From Fischerella sp. (GTDB lineage Bacteria > Cyanobacteriota > Cyanobacteriia > Cyanobacteriales > Nostocaceae): 8,906 nt of DNA. Below are positions 5,497 to 8,906 of this stretch, in pieces. Position 1 is the first letter of the stretch, and each line of letters starts with the position of its first letter. Position numbers and translations under genes: made by a program. The stretch is taken from contig JANZYY010000192.1 of the NCBI GenBank assembly GCA_026419705.1, forward strand, positions 1 to 8,906, read 5' to 3'. Below the pieces are notes generated by a model. That model saw nothing but the letters and a program-made list of their open reading frames with translations. It made no database searches and had not been told where the DNA came from.

Positions 5497-7416
5497 GTGT
5501 CGTCTAGCATTTATGAAGATAAGCAATCACAAAATAGCCCTTCATCTGGCGTTGAATTTTTAAAAGGAGTCGGTCAGGTAGCTGGCGCCACTCTCCTATC
5601 AATTACCATGCTGGCGAGTTCTATTGTAGCGGGAGGACTGGTTGGCTTAGCCATTAGTTTCCGCAATTTGCCCGATGTTAGGCAGCTACGCAACTTTTTC
5701 CCTTCAGAAACTACTTACATTTATGACATTAAGGGTAAGTTGTTAGCAAGTATCCACGGTGAAGCCAACCGCGAAGTGGTACCCCTAGATAAAATCTCTC
5801 CAGAACTCAAGCGAGCAGTGCTAGCAAGCGAGGATAGCGACTTTTACTATCACCACGGTATTAACCCCAAAGGCGTGGGGCGTGCTGTGATTACCAACTG
5901 GCTCGCAGGTGGAGTGCGTGAGGGTGGTTCCACGATTACCATGCAGCTGGTAAAAAACCTGTTTTTGTCTCAGAGGCGTGAGTTTACACGTAAAATAGCA
6001 GAAGCGGTATTGGCAATTCGCCTAGAACAAATACTCACCAAAGACCAAATTTTGGAAATGTACCTCAATCAGGTGTATTGGGGTCACAATAACTATGGTG
6101 TACAAACCGCAGCGCGCAGTTACTTTAACAAGTCGGCCGAATATTTAACCTTAGCTGAGTCAGCAATGATGGCGGGTTTGATCCAAGCCCCAGAACAATA
6201 CAGTCCTTTTATCAGCATGGAAAAGGCCAAATCTCAACAGAAAGAAGTTTTGGGACGGATGCTCTCTTTAGGTTGGATCACCCAAAAAGAGTATGACGAT
6301 GCCCTGCAACAAAAAATTAAACTCGGTAGAATTAGGTCTTTCCAGGGTAGCGCCTTGCCTTATATCACCAACGCTGTCTCCCAAGAGTTAGCGAAAAAAT
6401 TTGGTCGCGAGGCGCTGCTCAAAGGCGGGATGCGGGTACAAACTACAGTTGATGCCAAGTTTCAAGCAATGGCAGAGGAGATTGTTAGTAAATGGCATAA
6501 AAGACTTCTCGCTCAAGGGTTATCTAAAAATCAAATTGCCCTTGTGGCAATTGATCCCCGCACGCATTATGTAAAAGCATTAGTCGGTGGTGTGGACTCC
6601 AAAACTAGCGAATTCAACCGCGCTACTCAAGCTTATCGTCAACCAGGCTCTGCTTTTAAACCTTTTGTTTACTATACAGCTTTTGCCACTGGTAAGTACG
6701 GTCCAGAAACAACTGTTTACGATACTCCAGTTAGCTACCGGGATGGTAGCGGCTGGTATAGCCCAAAAAACTACGATGGTAGTTATGGCGGCTCAATGTC
6801 AATTCGTACTGCTTTGAAGTTGTCTCGTAATGTCCCCGTGATTAAGATTGGCAAGGCTATAGGCATGAATAAAGTTGTCGAGACTTGCCGCACTTTAGGA
6901 ATCATGAGTCCGATGGAACCAGTGACTTCTTTGCCTCTTGGTGCCATTGGTGTAACGCCTTTAGAAATGGCAGGCGCTTATGCTACCTTTGCTAATTATG
7001 GTTGGCAGTCACCGACAACGGTAATTGCTCGTGTAACTGATAGTAGCGGTAATGTGTTGCTAGACAATACTCCCAAACCCCAGCTAGTTTTAGAGCCTTG
7101 GGCCGCAGCTGCAATTATCGACACTATGCGATCTGTTATTACTGATGGTACTGGTAAAAACGCTGCTATTGGTCGCCCAGCCGCCGGTAAAACAGGAACT
7201 ACTTCTTCAGAAAAAGATATTTGGTTCGTCGGTACTGTACCCCAACTCACAACTGCTGTTTGGGTGGGCAGAGACGACAACAGGCAATTGGCTCGCGGTG
7301 CGACAGGTGGTGTTATGGTTGCTCCCATCTGGCGCGATTTTATGATCAGGGCGCTCAAGGACCAACCTGTAGAAAACTTCAAGCCTCTTTCTCAGTTTCC
7401 TCGCCCCAAAAAGTAG
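5497..7416 (+). CDS. class A penicillin-binding protein (PBP1A-type transglycosylase/transpeptidase)
   Basis: A bifunctional peptidoglycan synthase of 639 residues, anchored in the plasma membrane and acting in the periplasm. Seen in order: a cytoplasmic tail, one membrane segment (about 28-54), and a GT51 glycosyltransferase domain with EDSDFYYHHG (112-121, catalytic Glu112), GGSTITMQLVKN (143-154), RKIAEA (165-170) and ILEMYLNQVYWG (185-196). The transpeptidase domain follows, with GSAFK (384-388, nucleophile Ser385), SRN (443-445) and KTGT (565-568). All catalytic motifs are intact. It is shorter than E. coli PBP1A (about 850) and ends soon after the transpeptidase core with a Pro/Lys tail. 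Start is GTG 5497, supported by GAGGAAG upstream. Divergent from tyrS. Class A PBPs have been tied to heterocyst function in Anabaena, but I cannot show that this is the relevant orthologue. Confidence 0.96.
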   Translation: MSSSIYEDKQSQNSPSSGVEFLKGVGQVAGATLLSITMLASSIVAGGLVGLAISFRNLPDVRQLRNFFPSETTYIYDIKGKLLASIHGEANREVVPLDKISPELKRAVLASEDSDFYYHHGINPKGVGRAVITNWLAGGVREGGSTITMQLVKNLFLSQRREFTRKIAEAVLAIRLEQILTKDQILEMYLNQVYWGHNNYGVQTAARSYFNKSAEYLTLAESAMMAGLIQAPEQYSPFISMEKAKSQQKEVLGRMLSLGWITQKEYDDALQQKIKLGRIRSFQGSALPYITNAVSQELAKKFGREALLKGGMRVQTTVDAKFQAMAEEIVSKWHKRLLAQGLSKNQIALVAIDPRTHYVKALVGGVDSKTSEFNRATQAYRQPGSAFKPFVYYTAFATGKYGPETTVYDTPVSYRDGSGWYSPKNYDGSYGGSMSIRTALKLSRNVPVIKIGKAIGMNKVVETCRTLGIMSPMEPVTSLPLGAIGVTPLEMAGAYATFANYGWQSPTTVIARVTDSSGNVLLDNTPKPQLVLEPWAAAAIIDTMRSVITDGTGKNAAIGRPAAGKTGTTSSEKDIWFVGTVPQLTTAVWVGRDDNRQLARGATGGVMVAPIWRDFMIRALKDQPVENFKPLSQFPRPKK

Positions 7417-7428
7417 AAGTAGAGGAAT

Positions 7429-7556
7429 TAGAAATTAGGGATTAGGAACTAGGGAATGATGAATCAGGTTATGAAACTTAAGAACTAGGATTTTAAATTT
7501 AGAGTTTTGATTTTAAAATTATGTCTTTCTAGTCCCTAGCTCCTAAACCCTGGTCT
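7429..7556. repeat. inverted heptanucleotide repeats between convergent genes
   Basis: Left arm: TAGAAAT, TAGGGAT, TAGGAAC, TAGGGAA (7429-7456), decaying to the right. Right arm: CTAGTCC, CTAGCTC, CTAAACC, CTGGTCT (7529-7556). The right arm is complementary to the left: 15 of 17 positions pair between 7439-7455 and 7533-7549. About 77 nt of AT-rich sequence lie between them. The tract fills the whole gap between the PBP and DUF1825 stop codons. It could fold into a large hairpin that ends transcription in both directions, but no classic terminator with a T run is seen. Confidence 0.7.
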
Positions 7557-7880
7557 CTAAGGCTGTTTTTCTAATTCTGCCTTCATGCGCTCTAGAGTGA
7601 GTTGCATTTGATCGAACATTTGTTGTGGTGTGACGCCAAACTGACCAAGCTGAGTTTTCAACTGCTGGATAGTCATTTGCGCCATAAAATCATCCGATAG
7701 CTCGAATCGCTTCATAAAGATGCGATAGCGCTCCATCATTGCTTCCATTTGCTCGATAAACAGCTTTTTACCTTCGCGATCAAACTTGCCGTAACTACTG
7801 CCAAGCTTGATCAGTGCTTGATAATCTTCAAACAGCTGTTTCGCTTCTTGCTGAACAATCTCAGAGTCAAAGAATCCCAT
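7557..7880 (-). CDS. DUF1825 family protein
   Basis: A 107-residue soluble, highly charged and probably all-helical protein. The N-terminus MGFFDSEIVQQEAKQLF, the central KFDREGKKLFIEQMEAMM and the C-terminal QLKTQLGQFGVTPQQMFDQM match what I know of DUF1825, a small protein family of cyanobacteria with no established function. The length is typical. ATG 7880 matches the family N-terminus; no clear Shine-Dalgarno precedes it. It is transcribed towards the PBP gene, with only the heptad repeat tract between them. The high conservation suggests a core function, but nothing in the sequence says which. Confidence 0.9.
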   Translation of the reverse strand: MGFFDSEIVQQEAKQLFEDYQALIKLGSSYGKFDREGKKLFIEQMEAMMERYRIFMKRFELSDDFMAQMTIQQLKTQLGQFGVTPQQMFDQMQLTLERMKAELEKQP

Positions 7881-8092
7881 GTTGCTTGTATATCAGATGA
7901 GTACCGATGCTCAGTAGCTCACTTTTATTTTAAACTTATGTCTTTAGCTTTATTTTAGTCTAGGTAACTGACATAGGAAACGAACTTCGGTTAAAGTACG
8001 GTTTTCTACCGAGATATCAACACTTGACAGTTATCCGGACTCGGAGTCTCTAGTTTTGCTCCGTCATAGCAACTGGCATGACAAAGTGAAAA

Positions 8093-8121
8093 GCTAATAG
8101 TCACCAGATTTGGCTATTAGC
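8093..8121. repeat. intergenic stem-loop
   Basis: GCTAATAG (8093-8100) and CTATTAGC (8114-8121) are perfect 8-bp complements. Inside, CCA (8104-8106) and TGG (8111-8113) add three pairs around GATT, with a TCA bulge on the left. On the minus strand the stem is followed by the T-rich CTTTTCACTTT, so it could act as a terminator in that direction. The feature it would serve is unknown. Confidence 0.5.
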
Positions 8122-8162
8122 ATCATACTTAAATTAATAGAATATATTCAAAAGTTGAAAGT

Positions 8163-8190
8163 TTGACAGCAGCAATGCTGATTTTATAAA
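8163..8190 (+). promoter_or_regulatory. promoter of the TM2-protein gene
   Basis: A consensus -35 box TTGACA (8163-8168), a 16-bp spacer and TATAAA (8185-8190). Transcription would start near 8197 and give a leader of about 56 nt before ATG 8253. The spacer contains the inverted repeat CAGCA-A-TGCTG (8170-8180), which could be a repressor site. This is the best-looking promoter in the window. Confidence 0.6.
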
Positions 8191-8252
8191 TGTCCTTTGC
8201 TACTATGGCTGTCTTGCCGTCAGAAATGTGGTAATGGTAGGTTGCTCGGAAA

Positions 8253-8627
8253 ATGTTAACTAAGCGAAAAAGCCGGAGTGTTGCCGCGATTTTAGCGTTT
8301 GCTGGCACGCTGACAATCTCAGGTTTACATAAGTTTTATTTGGGACAGCCTCTGTGGGGTCTTTTGTACTTATTGCTTTCTTGGACGCCGATTCCCAAGG
8401 TAGCTAGCGCTATAGAGGGTGTTTGGTATTTAGCTCAAGATGAAGAAACCTTTGATCGGAACTTTAATCAGGGCAAGAAGTCAGTGGTTAGTTCCGTGCA
8501 AGGAGCAAGTCAAGTTGGAGCGATCGCTGATGCTTTGCGTGAATTAGATGCTCTGCGTCAGGATGGACTGATTTCTGAGTATGAATTTGAGCAAAAACGC
8601 CGTCAATTACTCGACCAAATTTCTTGA
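8253..8627 (+). CDS. TM2-domain membrane protein with SHOCT-like C-terminus
   Basis: A 124-residue protein. Residues about 5-60 form a TM2 domain: basic KRKSRS, hydrophobic segment one (about 10-24), the conserved turn GLHKFYLGQPLWG (24-36), and segment two (about 35-60) ending EGVWYL. Residues about 91-122 (ADALRELDALRQDGLISEYEFEQKRRQLL) match the SHOCT short C-terminal domain, a helix-turn-helix-like oligomerisation motif. The protein should sit in a membrane with its tail in the cytoplasm; the molecular role of TM2 proteins in bacteria is not known. ATG 8253 is the first in frame and has weak CGGAAA upstream. A good promoter lies 60-90 bp upstream. The ComEA-like gene follows 79 bp downstream on the same strand, with heptad repeats between them. 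Confidence 0.88.
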   Translation: MLTKRKSRSVAAILAFAGTLTISGLHKFYLGQPLWGLLYLLLSWTPIPKVASAIEGVWYLAQDEETFDRNFNQGKKSVVSSVQGASQVGAIADALRELDALRQDGLISEYEFEQKRRQLLDQIS

Positions 8628-8630
8628 TTT

Positions 8631-8700
8631 GTTGGTAGTTGATAGTTGGTGGTTGTCTAGAAAAAACAACAAACAACAAATAACAAGCCACAACCTTAAA
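8631..8700. repeat. ten in-phase heptanucleotide units, inverted halves
   Basis: The tract divides cleanly into GTTGGTA, GTTGATA, GTTGGTG, GTTGTCT, AGAAAAA, ACAACAA, ACAACAA, ATAACAA, GCCACAA, CCTTAAA. The first half (GTTGGTA type) and the second half (ACAACAA type) are roughly complementary, giving a hairpin with an A-rich tip. It starts just after the TM2 stop codon and ends 6 bp before the next ATG. It shares TTGTGGCTT with the coding heptads at 3265-3299. Confidence 0.75.
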
Positions 8701-8706
8701 AGTGCC

Positions 8707-8887
8707 ATGAACCAAAACAGGCTGCCATTTACACTCAACCCTAGACTTCAAAAACTACGCTCCAAACTGCTCAAAGATCCCTATTACCGACTCCAATCAG
8801 TCGAGGAAATAGCGATCGCTGCATCCTTGGGTATCCGTATAGACGCCAATCAAGCAACTGTAGATGATTGGTTACGCCTGCCAGGAT
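8707..8887 (+). CDS. ComEA-like helix-hairpin-helix protein, 5' part only
   Basis: Sixty codons and one base are present. The protein begins MNQNRLPF, has DPYYRLQSVEEIAIAASLGI (24-43) and then RIDANQATVDDWLRLPG (44-60). The last part fits the first half of a helix-hairpin-helix motif (N-x-A-x4-L-x-x-LPG) as in ComEA, a DNA-binding protein of natural transformation; cyanobacteria carry variants with this kind of N-terminal extension. No signal peptide is seen, so it may not be a periplasmic ComEA proper. ATG 8707 is the natural start; no ribosome binding site is visible in the repeat tract upstream. The gene is not broken in nature: it is cut by adapter sequence beginning at 8888, and reading the frame through that point gives false residues (SVSYTH). 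Confidence 0.75.
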
Positions 8888-8906
8888 CTGTCTCTTATAC
8901 ACATCT
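8888..8906. other. Tn5 mosaic-end / Nextera adapter contamination
   Basis: The last 19 bases, CTGTCTCTTATACACATCT, are an exact match to the reverse complement of the 19-bp Tn5 mosaic end used in transposase-based sequencing libraries. It ends exactly at the window edge and interrupts a conserved reading frame. It is library sequence left on a contig end, not part of the genome and not an IS50 or Tn5 insertion. Confidence 0.97.

Larger units (their letters stand above)
7881..8252. other. intergenic region with hairpins, no gene seen
   Basis: 372 bp between divergent genes (DUF1825 on minus, TM2 protein on plus). It holds a 5-bp inverted repeat GTCAT/ATGAC (8063-8082), a stronger stem-loop at 8093-8121 and the promoter at 8163-8190. 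A TTGACA at 8024-8029 has no good -10 box at the usual distance. No frame looks coding. Confidence 0.5.

Noticed and set aside
6996..7382. Minus-strand reading frame of 128 codons opposite the PBP gene
   Set aside because: It lies antisense to the conserved transpeptidase domain and has no family features. It is a shadow of the real gene, as are the other overlapping frames.
8888..8906. End of a Tn5 or IS50 element
   Set aside because: The 19 bases are the mosaic-end hybrid used in library kits and stop exactly at the contig edge inside a conserved gene. This is an adapter, not a natural transposon end.

Overview
The window looks like a chromosomal piece of a filamentous, probably heterocyst-forming cyanobacterium (Nostocales type). 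The evidence is nine copies of the HIP1 palindrome GCGATCGC, a DUF1825 protein (a cyanobacterial family), a PEP-CTERM surface protein, and several tracts of 7-nt tandem repeats of the kind known from heterocystous cyanobacteria as STRR sequences. I see no tRNA, rRNA, CRISPR array, insertion sequence or phage gene. The right edge is an assembly artefact: the last 19 bases are exactly the Tn5 mosaic-end (Nextera) adapter, so the final gene is cut by a contig end.

Layout. 1-251: no gene I can defend. 252-1357 (minus): a PEP-CTERM secreted protein with a clear ribosome binding site and its own intrinsic terminator. 1358-1961: a long divergent intergenic region with a terminator-like hairpin in the leader of the next gene. 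1962-2591 (plus): a conserved-looking protein of unknown function, possibly DNA-binding. 2694-5319 (minus): tyrS, then pyrF, then a small secreted protein of unknown function joined to pyrF by an ATGA overlap. 5497-7416 (plus): a class A penicillin-binding protein, divergent from tyrS. 7557-7880 (minus): DUF1825 protein, convergent with the PBP gene. 7881-8252: intergenic, with a stem-loop and a good promoter. 8253-8627 (plus): TM2-domain protein with a SHOCT-like tail. 8707-8887 (plus): start of a ComEA-like helix-hairpin-helix protein, truncated by the adapter.

Most of the genes are housekeeping: tyrosyl-tRNA charging, UMP synthesis and peptidoglycan polymerisation. I find no evidence for a new multi-gene system. 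The most interesting signal is the heptanucleotide repeats. They form inverted pairs in three intergenic gaps (4064-4146, 7429-7556, 8631-8700). A fourth tract (3265-3299) lies inside a reading frame and encodes the hydrophobic core of a signal peptide. There a strong Shine-Dalgarno points at an out-of-frame ATG, and one extra heptad would bring that ATG into frame.
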